Assembly: GCF_900102335.1 (NCBI RefSeq) | Contig: NZ_FNBM01000001.1 | Location: 124,001-188,000 of the forward strand | DNA length: 64,000 nt | Source: Phytopseudomonas seleniipraecipitans | Lineage (GTDB): Bacteria; Pseudomonadota; Gammaproteobacteria; Pseudomonadales; Pseudomonadaceae | Direction of reading: 5' to 3' | Part shown: positions 17,670 through 27,374 of the stretch, piece by piece | How the letters are laid out: every line of letters starts with the position of its first letter | Position numbering within the stretch: the first letter of the stretch is position 1 | Notes under the pieces: model-generated | Told to the model about the DNA's origin: nothing | Seen by the model: only the letters and a program-made list of their open reading frames with translations | The model's database searches: none | Position numbers and translations under genes: made by a program

Positions 17670-18099
17670 GACTCTTCTCCTCTGGCTCCAGCTTTCCCGC
17701 TGGCATGAGTACCCGAGAGCTGATCAGCCATCAACGTGCGGCCATCATTACAATTCAGCCCTCACAGGATATGAGTGAAGCTCACCGCAATAGGTTTGAC
17801 TAGAAATTTGCCGCTTGCCCCGTTCGGCTCTTTCACGGCAGGCATCCGGTTGAGCGAATGCGGCGGCTGACGGGCCGCTGGAGCCGTTGCGCCTGTCGCT
17901 GAGCGCCTCGTAACCGAGTATGTCGGAGCGGGAGTGATGTCGTATTTATCATGTATCGGCAGGGTGCAGTGTTGCTGGTCTAGACGGCCCCAGGGCAGGG
18001 GAGGGCTATAACCACTATTTTTGTATGTGCTTTTTTGGCCCTGCCGCCGTAGGGGCAAAAATGCTATGTTCCGCACCCTCTTCGGCGGGGGTGTAGACC
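17670..18099. other. Intergenic region upstream of the small membrane protein and thioredoxin-like pair
   Basis: About 430 bases separate divergent genes. I see no gene or clear operator. The last 150 bases have an AT-rich patch (18010-18040) that may hold the rightward promoter, but no good -35/-10 pair was found. Confidence 0.4.
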
Positions 18100-18402
18100 A
18101 TGAGCGACGACCAGGCATGCAATCAATCCACAGATCGAGCAGACACCGGCAAGCGCGGCGGCTGTCTGTGGCTGACGCTGCTCGGGCTGGCCTTTATCGT
18201 GCTGGTCTTCGGCATCATCATCTATTCGATCACCCGTGAGCAGACTGCTGATATCCAGGCCAACGAACTGGGCGCCATCCAGACGTGCTGGGACAAGGCT
18301 AACGACCCGTCTGCCACGCTGACCTCGCGCTCCTTCGCAACCGACAGCTGCAAGGAAATGGAAAAGCAGTTCCGTATCAAATACGGACGCGAGCCAAAAT
18401 AA
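18100..18402 (+). CDS. Small single-span membrane protein of unknown function
   Basis: The 100-residue product has a short polar N-terminus with two Cys, one membrane helix at about residues 23-43 (CLWLTLLGLAFIVLVFGIII) and a soluble C-terminal tail with two further Cys (QTCWDKANDP and DSCKEMEKQF) that could form a disulfide in the periplasm. I do not recognise the family. Its stop overlaps the start of the thioredoxin-like gene by one base (TAATG), so the two are probably translationally coupled and work together. Confidence 0.75.
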   Translation: MSDDQACNQSTDRADTGKRGGCLWLTLLGLAFIVLVFGIIIYSITREQTADIQANELGAIQTCWDKANDPSATLTSRSFATDSCKEMEKQFRIKYGREPK

Positions 18403-19010
18403 TGAGCAAGATACAGACGGCCCCGTCCAAGCGCTTTCTTATAATCCTCTGCCTGCTGGCGTTGGCAGTCATGCTGGCAATCGGCGCCTGGGCCTGGGCA
18501 CGTTTTGGTGTGGCCTATCTGCGGCCATTCAGCGATCAGGAGCAGGCGGTGTTCTTTCAGGGAGGCGGGCTCAAGCTTCCGGCCGAACTGGCCGGGCCGG
18601 GCAATATTCGCGTGGTGCATTTCTGGGACCCCCAGTGCCCTTGCCACAAGGAAACCGATGCCCACCTCAATTACCTGATCAGCCTTTACCGTTTCTCCGG
18701 GGTCGAGTTCTACAGCGTGCAGAAGCCGGGAAGCGAAGGTGAGATGCTGCCTTTTCTGCGCGGTAAGTTAACGCCGCTGGAGGCTCTGGAAGGGATGGAG
18801 TCAATCCCGGCCAGCCCGGCTATCGCCATTTGGGACCAGCAGGGCCGTCTGGCTTATGCCGGACCTTACAGTGAGGGCCTGGTGTGCAACTCGTCGAACA
18901 GTTTCGTGGAGCCGATTCTTGATGCGCTTTCCGACAATCGTAGCGTGTCTGCCGCCAACACTATGGCCGTTGGTTGCTACTGTGACTGGGAGCCTGTTGA
19001 AGGATCTTGA
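18402..19010 (+). CDS. Membrane-anchored thioredoxin-like protein (DUF6436 type)
   Basis: This 202-residue protein has an N-terminal membrane helix (~12-35) and a periplasmic thioredoxin-like domain. The active-site region reads HFWDPQCPCHKET, with Cys79-Pro-Cys81 in place of the usual CxxC, and IPASPAIAIWD supplies the expected cis-Pro. Cys162 and a C-terminal Cys192-Tyr-Cys194 are additional. I think it matches DUF6436, but that is from memory of the pattern. It is coupled to the small membrane protein upstream and lies 450 bp before cyoA. A role in thiol chemistry or metal handling at the envelope is possible but unproven. Confidence 0.75.
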   Translation: MSKIQTAPSKRFLIILCLLALAVMLAIGAWAWARFGVAYLRPFSDQEQAVFFQGGGLKLPAELAGPGNIRVVHFWDPQCPCHKETDAHLNYLISLYRFSGVEFYSVQKPGSEGEMLPFLRGKLTPLEALEGMESIPASPAIAIWDQQGRLAYAGPYSEGLVCNSSNSFVEPILDALSDNRSVSAANTMAVGCYCDWEPVEGS

Positions 19011-19461
19011 TTTGTTGCAGTAGCGCTCATTGTCGAGCGTTTCGGCTCGTGCGACATATTGCCGCGCAATTTGTTCGATATGAGCCACTATTATAGGTCG
19101 CAACTCTCCTGTTTATTGGCAACCCGTCAGCTGGCCGAGGTATCACCTCGCGCTACAGGTACGGCCATCCGGGGGCTTTGCGAGCTTAGCGAGATGTCGT
19201 CAGTCGCAGGGTTGCGACTGGTGGTGTAGGGCTGGGGCAAGCCGGGGCAAGAGACACACCCCGACTATTTGTAGGCCCATCGTCGTTATGCGGTTGGTTT
19301 TTTTGGCTGCGTAACCGAAAATGACGCCCCCTCCGTTTAGTAGTTTCGATGCAGAAACGATTTCGGTGTGCGAATGCACCGTTTTCCTGGCATGCCCTGC
19401 GTATTGGGTATCAGGCTGAACAGAACGCTATGTGGGATATCACTTTGCTGAAGGTCGTGAA
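19011..19461. other. Leader region upstream of cyoABCDE
   Basis: These 451 bases have no supported gene. A hairpin, CAGTCGCA/TGCGACTG (19201-19220), lies in the middle and two GGGGCAAG repeats follow at 19232-19249. The region should hold the cyo promoter. I looked for the TTGAT-N4-ATCAA (ANR/FNR) pattern near the gene and found none. Confidence 0.45.
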
Positions 19462-20358
19462 ATGAGAGAAGAGAAGTACCACCGCTTGTTCCGCACGCTT
19501 CTGACGATTGTCGTGGCCGTCTCCCTGAGTGGCTGCGATTGGGTTCTTTTCGATTCGAAAGGACAGATCGGCATCGAGCAGCGCAACCTCATCATTACCG
19601 CCACCCTGCTGATGCTGATCGTGGTGGTTCCTGTCATCTTCATGACCATTCTGTTCGCCTGGCGCTATCGCTCCTCGAACAAGGACGCGACCTACGCGCC
19701 CGAGTGGGCTCACTCGCACAAGATCGAGGCCATCGTTTGGGGTGTTCCTTGCGTGATTGTTGTCGTGCTGGCAGTCATCACCTGGAAAACCACCCACGAG
19801 CTCGATCCGTACAAGCCGATCGAGTCCGAAGTCAAACCGCTGGTCGTCGAAGTGGTTTCGCTGGACTGGAAATGGCTGTTCATCTATCCGGAGCAGGGCA
19901 TCGCGACCGTCAATGAGCTGTACATCCCGGACAACACGCCGGTCAGTTTCCAGATCACCTCGCAGTCGGTGATGAATACCTTCTTCATCCCTCAGCTGGG
20001 CGGCATGGTTTACGCCATGGGCGGCATGCGCACCCAACTGCACCTGATCGCCAACGAGCCAGGCGAGTTCTTCGGCCTGTCGGGTAACTACAGCGGTCAC
20101 GGTTTCACGGGCATGAAGTTCGCTGTTCACGCGACCAGCAATGAAGAGTTCGAGCAATGGGTGGCCAAGGCCAAACAGTCGCCGAACACGCTGGACTTCA
20201 ATGGCAGCTATCAGATGCTGGCCAAGGCGAGTGAAAACAACCCTGTCGAGTACTTCAACGCTCAGCCCGGTCTGTTCCGGCAGATCCTTGGTCAGTACAT
20301 CGACTACAAGAGCACACATGTGAGCGGAGCCGCGCACGATTCAGGTGCGGAGGAATAA
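19462..20358 (+). CDS. cyoA: Cytochrome bo3 ubiquinol oxidase subunit II
   Basis: CyoA anchors and shapes the quinol oxidase CyoABCD in the inner membrane. The 298-residue product has a lipoprotein signal (lipobox LSGC, Cys at ~25), two membrane helices (~42-68 and ~88-108) and a periplasmic cupredoxin domain. The Cys/His ligands of the CuA centre of cytochrome c oxidases are absent (LSGNYSGHGFTGMKFAVHA), which marks it as a quinol rather than cytochrome c oxidase. The ATG at 19462 follows AAGGTCGTGA. cyoB starts after 3 bp. Confidence 0.97.
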   Translation: MREEKYHRLFRTLLTIVVAVSLSGCDWVLFDSKGQIGIEQRNLIITATLLMLIVVVPVIFMTILFAWRYRSSNKDATYAPEWAHSHKIEAIVWGVPCVIVVVLAVITWKTTHELDPYKPIESEVKPLVVEVVSLDWKWLFIYPEQGIATVNELYIPDNTPVSFQITSQSVMNTFFIPQLGGMVYAMGGMRTQLHLIANEPGEFFGLSGNYSGHGFTGMKFAVHATSNEEFEQWVAKAKQSPNTLDFNGSYQMLAKASENNPVEYFNAQPGLFRQILGQYIDYKSTHVSGAAHDSGAEE

Positions 20359-20361
20359 ACG

Positions 20362-22335
20362 ATGTTCGGAAAGCTGACACTAGACGCAATACCCCTGCAC
20401 GAGCCCATCCTCGTGGTCACGATGATTGCCGTGGCCTTGGGCGGGTTCGGTTTGGTTGCCGCACTGACCTACTTCAAGAAGTGGGGTTACTTGTGGACCG
20501 AGTGGCTGACTTCGGTCGACCACAAGAAAATCGGCGTGATGTACATTCTCGTCGCCCTGGTCATGCTGCTGCGTGGCTTCGCTGACGCCATCATGATGCG
20601 TACGCAACAGGCGCTCGCGCATGGCGGCTCCGAGGGCTACCTGCCACCGCACCACTACGATCAGATCTTTACCGCTCACGGTACGATCATGATCTTCTTC
20701 GTAGCGATGCCGATGGTTATCGGGCTGATGAACATCGTCACGCCGCTGCAGATCGGTGCGCGTGACGTTGCCTTCCCCTTCCTGAACTCGCTGAGCTTCT
20801 GGCTTTTCGCGATCTCCATGGTGCTGATGAACATGTCGCTGTTCATCGGTGAGTTCGCCATGACCGGCTGGGTTGCGTATCCGCCGTTGTCAGGGATCGA
20901 GTACAGTCCGGGGGTAGGGGTCGACTACTACATATGGGCGCTACAGATATCCGGTATCGGTACGCTGCTCACAGGTGTCAACTTCTTCGTAACCATCATC
21001 AAGATGCGTGCCCCTGGCATGGGCCTGATGAAGATGCCGATCTTCACCTGGACCATCCTGTGCACCAGCGTGATCATTTGCGGCGCGTTCCCGATCCTGA
21101 CCGTCACTTTGGCGATGCTGACCCTGGACCGCTATCTGGATTTCCACTTCTTCACCAATGAAGCCGGTGGCAACCCGATGATGTACGTCAACCTCATCTG
21201 GGCCTGGGGCCATCCTGAGGTGTACATCCTGATCCTGCCGGCCTTCGGTGTGTTCTCCGAAGTGACAGCAGTGTTCGCTCGCAAGCGTCTGTTCGGTTAT
21301 GCCTCGATGGTCTGGGCTACCGTGGCCATTACCGTACTGTCGTTCGTGGTATGGCTGCACCACTTCTTCACCATGGGCTCTGGCGCCAGCGTCAACGCCT
21401 TCTTCGGTATCGCGACGATGATCATCGCCATCCCGACCGGTGTGAAGATCTTCACCTGGCTGTTCACCATGTACCGCGGTCGCCTGGAATTCACCACGCC
21501 GATCTTGTGGACCCTGGGCTTCATCATCACCTTCTCCATCGGTGGTATGACCGGCGTACTGCTGGCTGTCCCGGGCGCAGACTTCCTGCTGCACAACAGC
21601 CTGTTCCTGATTGCCCACTTCCACAACGTTATCATCGGTGGTGCGGTATTCGGCTACCTGGCAGGTATTACCTACTGGTTCCCGAAAGCCTTCGGTTTCA
21701 GGCTGCATGAGGGTTGGGGCAAGGCGTCGTTCTGGTGCTGGATCATCGGTTTCTACCTGGCGTTCATGCCGCTGTACATCCTCGGCTTCATGGGTATGAC
21801 TCGCCGTCTGAATCAGGTGACCAACCCAGAGTGGGTGCCGATGACCTACGTGGCCGTTTGTGGTGCCGCGCTGATCGGTATCGGTATCCTGTGCACCCTG
21901 ATCCAGTTCGTCGTATCGGTGATCAAGCGCAAGGAACTGGCCGACGTGACCGGCGACCCGTGGGACGCTCGTACGCTGGAATGGTCGACCTCGTCGCCAC
22001 CTCCGTTCTACAACTTCGCGGTCACCCCGCGTGGTAATCGCATCGACGAGTTCCACGAGATGAAGCGTGACGGTCTGCCACCTGCGCCGACCAAGTACGC
22101 GCCGATCCACATGCCGAAGAACACCGGCGTTGGCCTGATCATGTCCATGGGCGCTCTGGTCTTCGGTTTCGCCCTGATCTGGCACATCTGGTGGCTGGCG
22201 GGATTGAGCTTCGTGGGTATCTTCGCCGTCCTGATCTACAACAGCTACAACACGGACGTCGATTACTACGTGCAGCCCGATGAAATCGAACGCATCGAGA
22301 AGGCACACATTCAAGCAAAGGCTAAGCAGGCGTAA
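20362..22335 (+). CDS. cyoB: Cytochrome bo3 ubiquinol oxidase subunit I
   Basis: This is the catalytic, proton-pumping heme-copper subunit. The 657 residues have about fifteen membrane helices. Visible ligands and channels: the heme b His in [10 protein letters not shown] (~residue 106), the CuB His and cross-linked Tyr in [12 protein letters not shown] (~282-293), the CuB pair in WLHHFFTMG (~333), and heme o3/b ligands in [12 protein letters not shown] (~420). GGAGGAATAAAC gives a strong ribosome site before the ATG. It is the second gene of cyoABCDE. Confidence 0.98.
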   Translation: MFGKLTLDAIPLHEPILVVTMIAVALGGFGLVAALTYFKKWGYLWTEWLTSVDHKKIGVMYILVALVMLLRGFADAIMMRTQQALAHGGSEGYLPPHHYDQIFTAHGTIMIFFVAMPMVIGLMNIVTPLQIGARDVAFPFLNSLSFWLFAISMVLMNMSLFIGEFAMTGWVAYPPLSGIEYSPGVGVDYYIWALQISGIGTLLTGVNFFVTIIKMRAPGMGLMKMPIFTWTILCTSVIICGAFPILTVTLAMLTLDRYLDFHFFTNEAGGNPMMYVNLIWAWGHPEVYILILPAFGVFSEVTAVFARKRLFGYASMVWATVAITVLSFVVWLHHFFTMGSGASVNAFFGIATMIIAIPTGVKIFTWLFTMYRGRLEFTTPILWTLGFIITFSIGGMTGVLLAVPGADFLLHNSLFLIAHFHNVIIGGAVFGYLAGITYWFPKAFGFRLHEGWGKASFWCWIIGFYLAFMPLYILGFMGMTRRLNQVTNPEWVPMTYVAVCGAALIGIGILCTLIQFVVSVIKRKELADVTGDPWDARTLEWSTSSPPPFYNFAVTPRGNRIDEFHEMKRDGLPPAPTKYAPIHMPKNTGVGLIMSMGALVFGFALIWHIWWLAGLSFVGIFAVLIYNSYNTDVDYYVQPDEIERIEKAHIQAKAKQA

Positions 22336-22338
22336 ACC

Positions 22339-22962
22339 ATGTCCAGTGAAGTTTTGAGCAACCACGCTGCTCATGCCGATGAGCATGAGCACGAGCATCA
22401 CCACGACGCGGGTGAGATGAAGGTCTTCGGGTTCTGGATTTACCTGATGACCGACTGCATCCTGTTCGCGACCTTGTTTGCTGGTTACGCGGTGCTGAGC
22501 ACCGCGTACGCTGGCGGTCCTACACCGAAGGATCTGATCGACCTGAAACTGGTTCTGGTCGAGACCTTTGCCCTGCTGTTCTCCAGCATTACCTACGGCA
22601 TGGCCATGTTGGCCATGTACCGTGGTGACAAAGGCAAGGTACTGGGCTGGCTGGCGGCGACCTTCCTCTTTGGTGCGGTGTTCCTCTCGATCGAGCTGTA
22701 TGAGTTTCATCACCTGATCCACGAAGGCGCCGCTCCGCAGGTCAGCGCCTACTGGTCCGCGTTCTTCACGCTGGTCGGGACCCACGGTCTGCACGTCAGT
22801 GCCGGCCTGGTGTGGATGGCGGTGATGATGCACCAGGTCGCCAGCCGCGGCCTGACGCCAGTCACTCAGACCCGTCTGAGCTGCCTGAGCCTGTTCTGGC
22901 ACTTCCTGGACGTGGTCTGGATCTGCGTGTTCACCGTTGTCTATCTGATGGGGGCTCTGTAA
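22339..22962 (+). CDS. cyoC: Cytochrome bo3 ubiquinol oxidase subunit III
   Basis: The 207-residue product has five membrane helices and the subunit III signature ([21 protein letters not shown] near residue 31, and [14 protein letters not shown] near 147). A His-rich N-terminal tail ([12 protein letters not shown]) precedes the first helix and may bind metal. CyoC stabilises the oxidase core. It starts 3 bp after cyoB and its stop overlaps the cyoD start by one base. Confidence 0.97.
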   Translation: MSSEVLSNHAAHADEHEHEHHHDAGEMKVFGFWIYLMTDCILFATLFAGYAVLSTAYAGGPTPKDLIDLKLVLVETFALLFSSITYGMAMLAMYRGDKGKVLGWLAATFLFGAVFLSIELYEFHHLIHEGAAPQVSAYWSAFFTLVGTHGLHVSAGLVWMAVMMHQVASRGLTPVTQTRLSCLSLFWHFLDVVWICVFTVVYLMGAL

Positions 22963-23294
22963 TGGCTCATGATCACCACACTGCCGCTGGCGCTAGCCAC
23001 GGCAGCACCAAGGATTACGTTGTCGGTTTCGTACTGTCAGTAATCCTCACCGTGATCCCGTTCGCGATCGTGATGAACCCCGTCATGTCGAAAGCGGCCA
23101 CGTTGTTCACCATCGTCGCGTTCGCGGTCGTGCAGATCTACGTGCACCTGGTGTACTTCCTGCACATGAACACCTCGTCCGAGCAGCGCTGGAACACGGT
23201 TGCCTTCGCGTTCACCGTCCTGATCTCCATCATCGTCGTAGCGCTATCGGTCTGGATCATCTGGAGCATGCACTACTACATGATGGTCAACTAA
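22962..23294 (+). CDS. cyoD: Cytochrome bo3 ubiquinol oxidase subunit IV
   Basis: The 110-residue subunit IV has three membrane helices (~22-42, 47-67 and 82-104), with the typical [18 protein letters not shown] opening. The ATG at 22962 overlaps the cyoC stop (TAATG), indicating coupled translation. It assists assembly of the CuB site and quinol-binding core. Confidence 0.97.
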   Translation: MAHDHHTAAGASHGSTKDYVVGFVLSVILTVIPFAIVMNPVMSKAATLFTIVAFAVVQIYVHLVYFLHMNTSSEQRWNTVAFAFTVLISIIVVALSVWIIWSMHYYMMVN

Positions 23295-23307
23295 AGAGAG
23301 CAGCCTG

Positions 23308-24249
23308 ATGTTCAAGCAATACCTGCTCCTGACCAAGCCGGGCATCGTCTTCGGAAACATGATTTCTGTGGCCGGTGGCTTCTTCCTGGCTTCAAAGGGG
23401 GATATCGACCTGATGCTGTTCCTGGCAACAGCATTCGGCGTCGCTCTGGTGATTGCTTCCGGTTGCGTGTTCAACAACTACATCGATATGGACATCGATG
23501 TAAAAATGGAGCGGACCAAGAACAGGGTGCTGGTAAAAGGCCTGGTTCCGCCGACTTATGCCATTGTTTACGCCTGCCTCCTCGGGATTGCAGGCGTTGC
23601 CTTGCTCTATAAAGCCACGAATCTGCTTGCAGTCGCCTTGGTCCTGATGGGCTTCGTCGTCTACGTCGGGCTGTACAGCCTGTACCTCAAGCGCAATTCG
23701 GTTTATGGAACGCTGGTTGGCAGTCTGTCGGGCGCCGCTCCGCCTGTTGTGGGCTATTGCGCTGTAAGCAACGAGTTCGACATGGGGGCAGCCATCCTGC
23801 TGCTGATTTTCAGTCTCTGGCAGATGCCCCACTCGTACGCTATTGCCATCTTTCGCTTCAATGACTACCAGGCCGCCAACATTCCGGTGTTGCCGGTGAT
23901 CAAGGGCATTCCTGCTGCCAAGCGCAGCATCGTCCTGTACATCGCCGCGTTCCTGGTCGCAACGCTGATGCTGACCCTCAGTGGTTACGCCGGCTACAGC
24001 TACTTTGTCGTAGCTGCGGTCAGCGGTGCCTACTGGCTATGGATGGGTGTGTCGGGCTACAAGGCAGTCGATGACAAGGTCTGGGCACGCAAGTTGTTCG
24101 TGTTCTCCATCGTCACCATTACCGCCCTTAGCGTGATGATGTCGGTGGATTCTCAGTCCACGCCTAGCCAGCTGCTGATGACATCGGTCAACCACATCTG
24201 TGGTGCCGATAATGTCAGTGGGTTCTGCGCGGCGTTCGCCTCGCGCTGA
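23308..24249 (+). CDS. cyoE: Protoheme IX farnesyltransferase (heme O synthase)
   Basis: CyoE farnesylates heme b to heme O for the CyoB active site. The 313-residue protein is a UbiA-family membrane prenyltransferase with nine predicted helices. The Asp-rich motif [18 protein letters not shown] is at ~57-74 and [28 protein letters not shown] follows at ~130. The C-terminus ([23 protein letters not shown]) is about 15 residues longer than I expect for the family and carries two Cys. AGAGAGCAGCCTG precedes the ATG. It is the last gene before a strong terminator. Confidence 0.96.
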   Translation: MFKQYLLLTKPGIVFGNMISVAGGFFLASKGDIDLMLFLATAFGVALVIASGCVFNNYIDMDIDVKMERTKNRVLVKGLVPPTYAIVYACLLGIAGVALLYKATNLLAVALVLMGFVVYVGLYSLYLKRNSVYGTLVGSLSGAAPPVVGYCAVSNEFDMGAAILLLIFSLWQMPHSYAIAIFRFNDYQAANIPVLPVIKGIPAAKRSIVLYIAAFLVATLMLTLSGYAGYSYFVVAAVSGAYWLWMGVSGYKAVDDKVWARKLFVFSIVTITALSVMMSVDSQSTPSQLLMTSVNHICGADNVSGFCAAFASR

Positions 24250-24269
24250 GCCTCGGCAAGCGAAACGAG

Positions 24270-24304
24270 CGGGCCCGGTCATCCTCGATGACCGGGCCCG
24301 TTTT
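24270..24304 (+). terminator. Rho-independent terminator of the cyo operon
   Basis: CGGGCCCGGTCATC pairs perfectly with GATGACCGGGCCCG around a CTC loop, followed by TTTTCGTT. Confidence 0.95.
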
Positions 24305-24361
24305 CGTTCAAGGCTGCTAAGGTGTCTGCCATGAGGCATTCAGCTATTTGGAGAAGTAACC

Positions 24362-24748
24362 GTGAGTGAGCAAGATGCCTTCGTAAAAGGCCTCAAGGAA
24401 CGTCTGCCTGATGATCTCAGGGATTCCTTTAGTAACGAGCAGCTCAGCGCGCTGAAGGTGGCTTTTGGGGCACGCCAGTGGGGACGCCATCCGGTGGATC
24501 TGCGCGGTACGCTCAAGCTGTGGCGTTGGCGCTATTATTTTGTACTGCTGGCCGGGCGTAACCAGCGCGATCTCAGCAGGGCACAGCAAGAGCTGTCGCT
24601 GACAGCCAAGGCGCTGGGCGTCAGCGTCTTTCTGATGATTTCGCTGCTGGTGGGGCTGCTGTTTCTCTATCTCATCAAGTCAGCCCTGGGTATCAATCTG
24701 TTTTCCGGCTATTCGCTGGGCCTGTGGGACTGGTTCAAGAGCGGCTGA
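24362..24748 (+). CDS. Conserved hypothetical membrane protein
   Basis: The 128-residue product has a soluble N-terminal half (residues 1-75) with a basic, Trp-rich patch (RQWGRHPVDLRGTLKLWRWRYYFV). One or two hydrophobic segments follow, at ~85-108 and ~112-124. I do not recognise a functional family. The GTG start at 24362 has GGAGAAGTAACC immediately before it. The 3' end overlaps the convergent methyltransferase gene by 14 bases. Confidence 0.75.
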   Translation: MSEQDAFVKGLKERLPDDLRDSFSNEQLSALKVAFGARQWGRHPVDLRGTLKLWRWRYYFVLLAGRNQRDLSRAQQELSLTAKALGVSVFLMISLLVGLLFLYLIKSALGINLFSGYSLGLWDWFKSG

Positions 24749-25673
24749 ACAGCAGCGCTTTGAGCCCGCCCTCGCGATCGGCATCCGGGAACTCGGGCGG
24801 GTTGTCCAGACGCCGCTCGAAGCGCAGCTCCGGCGCTTCGGCAGCCATACCGGTGATCAGGAAGTCGCTGCCGGTGTTTGGGTCATTGACGCAGGCCAGC
24901 ACGCGACCTGTCGGGCTGAGCAGTTCAGGGAGCTTGCGCAGAATCTTCTGGTAGTCGCGAGTGAGGGCGAAGCTGCCTTTCTGAAAGGAGGGTGGATCGA
25001 TGATGATCAGGTCATACGGGCCGAGCCGTTTCACCTTGCCCCAGGATTTGAATAGCTCATGGCCAAGAAAGCTGACCCGGCTCAGGTCGTGCTCATTAAG
25101 ACGATGGTTATCGCGCCCGCGGCTCAAAGCCGCTTTGGCCATGTCCAGATTGACCACCAGCTCGGCGCCGCCAGCAATAGCCGCTATCGAGAACCCGCAG
25201 GTGTAGGCAAACAGATTGAGTACCCGTTGACCGTCGGCGTTCTCGCGCACCCAGTGCCGGCCCATGCGCATGTCCAAGAACAAGCCGGTGTTCTGTTTGC
25301 GGCCCAGATCGAGAAGAAAGCGCAAACCACCTTCCGTGATAACCCACTCGTCCGGGAGCTTTCCCACCAGGCACTGCATCGGGCTGTCGGCCTGATACCG
25401 ATACTGCACCAGAAGGCTGTGGGCCTGGCTGCGCTGCCATTCGCCCGATTGGCTCAGCTGCTGCAGCATGGCTTGCAACGCTTCCAGCTCGTCTATCGGG
25501 GGTTCTCTGAACAGACAAACCAGCACGACGCCCTGTAGCCAGTCGACGGTAATGTGTTCAAGCCCTTCCCAGCAGCGGCCTCGGCCGTGAAACAGCCGCC
25601 GGGTTTCTGCTGGTGCCTCATTCAAGGCACGGGTCAGGTGTTGCTGAAGAAAGGCGAGGTTGGCGGGAGTCAT
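24735..25673 (-). CDS. Class I SAM-dependent methyltransferase, RlmI/RlmK-like (23S rRNA cytosine-5 family)
   Basis: The 312-residue protein has the catalytic half of RlmI-type rRNA methyltransferases. The SAM-binding motif is VLNLFAYTCGFSIAAIAGGAELVVNLDMA (~residues 148-176) and motif IV is DLIIIDPPSFQKGSF (~219-233). It lacks the N-terminal PUA domain of E. coli RlmI (396 residues), so the target may differ. Its last 14 bases overlap the oppositely oriented small membrane protein gene. The ATG at 25673 follows GAAAGATCCCTCC. Confidence 0.85.
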   Translation of the reverse strand: MTPANLAFLQQHLTRALNEAPAETRRLFHGRGRCWEGLEHITVDWLQGVVLVCLFREPPIDELEALQAMLQQLSQSGEWQRSQAHSLLVQYRYQADSPMQCLVGKLPDEWVITEGGLRFLLDLGRKQNTGLFLDMRMGRHWVRENADGQRVLNLFAYTCGFSIAAIAGGAELVVNLDMAKAALSRGRDNHRLNEHDLSRVSFLGHELFKSWGKVKRLGPYDLIIIDPPSFQKGSFALTRDYQKILRKLPELLSPTGRVLACVNDPNTGSDFLITGMAAEAPELRFERRLDNPPEFPDADREGGLKALLFSRS

Positions 25674-25756
25674 GGAGGGATCTTTCGTTTGCCGAGGCCC
25701 AGCAGTTTAAAACAAAGCAGCGACCGCTGATGCCTGCAGTGCTTTTGCAGGGGGCA

Positions 25757-25783
25757 TAAAAAGGCCCGTCACGAGGACGGGCC
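25757..25783 (-). terminator. Rho-independent terminator of the OprD-type porin gene
   Basis: On the minus strand GGCCCGTC pairs with GACGGGCC across five bases, followed by TTTTTA. It lies about 40 bp after the porin stop. Confidence 0.9.
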
Positions 25784-25825
25784 AAAGGTGTCATTACACT
25801 GGGGAAAAACGATGCGATGTAACGC

Positions 25826-27103
25826 TTACAGGATCGACAGCGGGTAGTTGATGATCAGGCGGTTTTCTTGTGCGTCGACGCCCACGCCCGTGTCACGACG
25901 GACGTCGGAGTTACGCCAGCGGATGTTCAGGTTTTTAAACGTACCGTCTTGCACGGTGTAGGCCAGTTCGGTTTCACGAGCCCATTCTTCGCCATCTTTA
26001 TTGGTGGCGCTTACACGGACGTTGTCGCCTTTGGTGTAGCGGTTCATCAGGCTCAGGCCTGGAACGCCGAGAGCGGCGAAGTTGTAGTCGTGACGAATTG
26101 CCCAGGAGCGCTCGTTCACGCCGTCAAACGCACTTGTGAAACCATCGTTGACCAGCAAACCGCCGCTCGTGCCATCGACTTTGATGAACTTGTTGTCACC
26201 GCTTAGCTTTTGGTAGTTAACGGTGAAGGTGTTCATGCCGGTCTTGGCGGAGAAGCTGCCCTGGTAGACCTTGTTGTCGAGGTCGCCAGCTTTCGAGGAA
26301 CCGTCGTCTTTGGTATTGACGTAGCCAAGGTTGGCGCCCAGCACCCAGTCACCGACTGGTTGGCTGTGGGTCAATTGTAGGTAGTTCTGCCGATAGATGT
26401 CGTTCAGCTCACCGCGCCACAAGCCAACCATAGTGCGTTTTTCGTTGAACTTGAACTCACCGCCTGCGAAATCGAAAGCGTTGGTATTGACACCGGAGTA
26501 AGACATGCGCTCAAGGCTGGCATCGTTACGCTGGCTGTTACCGTTGAAGCGACCGCCATACAGGGACAGGCCTTCAATTTCGTTGGAGGTGATCTGGCCG
26601 CCCTTGAACGTCTGTGGTAGGGCACGGCCGTCATCGGCGCGCAGGACCGGCAGTACGGCGAACCACTCACCAACCTTCAATTCGGTTTTCGACACCTTGG
26701 CTTTCGCAGCTACAGCTGTGCGACCAAACTCATCTGCGGCATGTCGATCGTTTCCGGCGCCGTGCGTAGGTAGCAAGCCGCTGCCGATTGTGCCCCGGCC
26801 GCCATCCAGCTTGACAGCGTACATGCCCAATACGTCGATACCGAAGCCGACGGTGCCAGCGGTATAACCGGAGCGTGCATCAAGAATGAAGCTCTGAGTC
26901 CACTCAGCTGCCTGGCCTTGATCATCGCCTTGGACGCTTGGGCCGGTGTGGTTGAGGAAGTTGCGGTTGTAGTAATAGTTACGCAGATTAAGGTTGACCT
27001 TGGCATCGTCAACAAAGCCTTCGGCGTGGGCCGTGAAGGGCAGGGCGAGGGCCATGCTGCCGGCGCTGATGAGGCCCAGCGAGATGATTTTGCGTGGTGT
27101 CAT
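25826..27103 (-). CDS. OprD-family outer-membrane porin
   Basis: The 425-residue protein begins with a signal peptide (MTPRKIISLGLISAGSMALALPFTAHA, cleavage after ~27). It continues with the OprD hallmark KVNLNLRNYYYNRNF and many amphipathic strands of an 18-stranded barrel, with a C-terminal strand ending in Leu. OprD-family channels let small carboxylates or basic amino acids cross the outer membrane. The ATG at 27103 has GGGAGCACAAC upstream. Its promoter region carries a FadR/GntR-like site matching one at the tct/kdgD locus, so a sugar-acid or carboxylate substrate is a reasonable inference. Confidence 0.93.
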   Translation of the reverse strand: MTPRKIISLGLISAGSMALALPFTAHAEGFVDDAKVNLNLRNYYYNRNFLNHTGPSVQGDDQGQAAEWTQSFILDARSGYTAGTVGFGIDVLGMYAVKLDGGRGTIGSGLLPTHGAGNDRHAADEFGRTAVAAKAKVSKTELKVGEWFAVLPVLRADDGRALPQTFKGGQITSNEIEGLSLYGGRFNGNSQRNDASLERMSYSGVNTNAFDFAGGEFKFNEKRTMVGLWRGELNDIYRQNYLQLTHSQPVGDWVLGANLGYVNTKDDGSSKAGDLDNKVYQGSFSAKTGMNTFTVNYQKLSGDNKFIKVDGTSGGLLVNDGFTSAFDGVNERSWAIRHDYNFAALGVPGLSLMNRYTKGDNVRVSATNKDGEEWARETELAYTVQDGTFKNLNIRWRNSDVRRDTGVGVDAQENRLIINYPLSIL

Positions 27104-27374
27104 TGTTGTTGTGCTCCCGTTTTTTGAACAGACCGTTCTCTGCTGAGTAGTTATCAACATGCCGTGAGGACGGTATTAAAAGCCCTGTGCAGGGCGACAG
27201 ACCAACGTGCGAACACGCGGGACTCTGCCTCAGGCCCTAGCCGTCGGCGAATAAGTGGCGCGCAGATATTGAGATGAGTGCGACCCGTTGGGCGAGGAAG
27301 CCCGGGTGAGATGACACGGTGCAAAGACGATGATTGTCTTCATGGTGCGACCTTTTTTGTTTTTATAAGGCTTT

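Noticed and set aside
19011..19461. ANR/FNR box for cyo control
   Set aside because: No TTGAT-N4-ATCAA-like sequence was found in the cyoA upstream region.
20941..22902. 653-codon open frame antisense to cyoB/cyoC
   Set aside because: It is a shadow of strongly conserved oxidase genes; its translation is low-complexity Gln/Asp/His-rich without family motifs.
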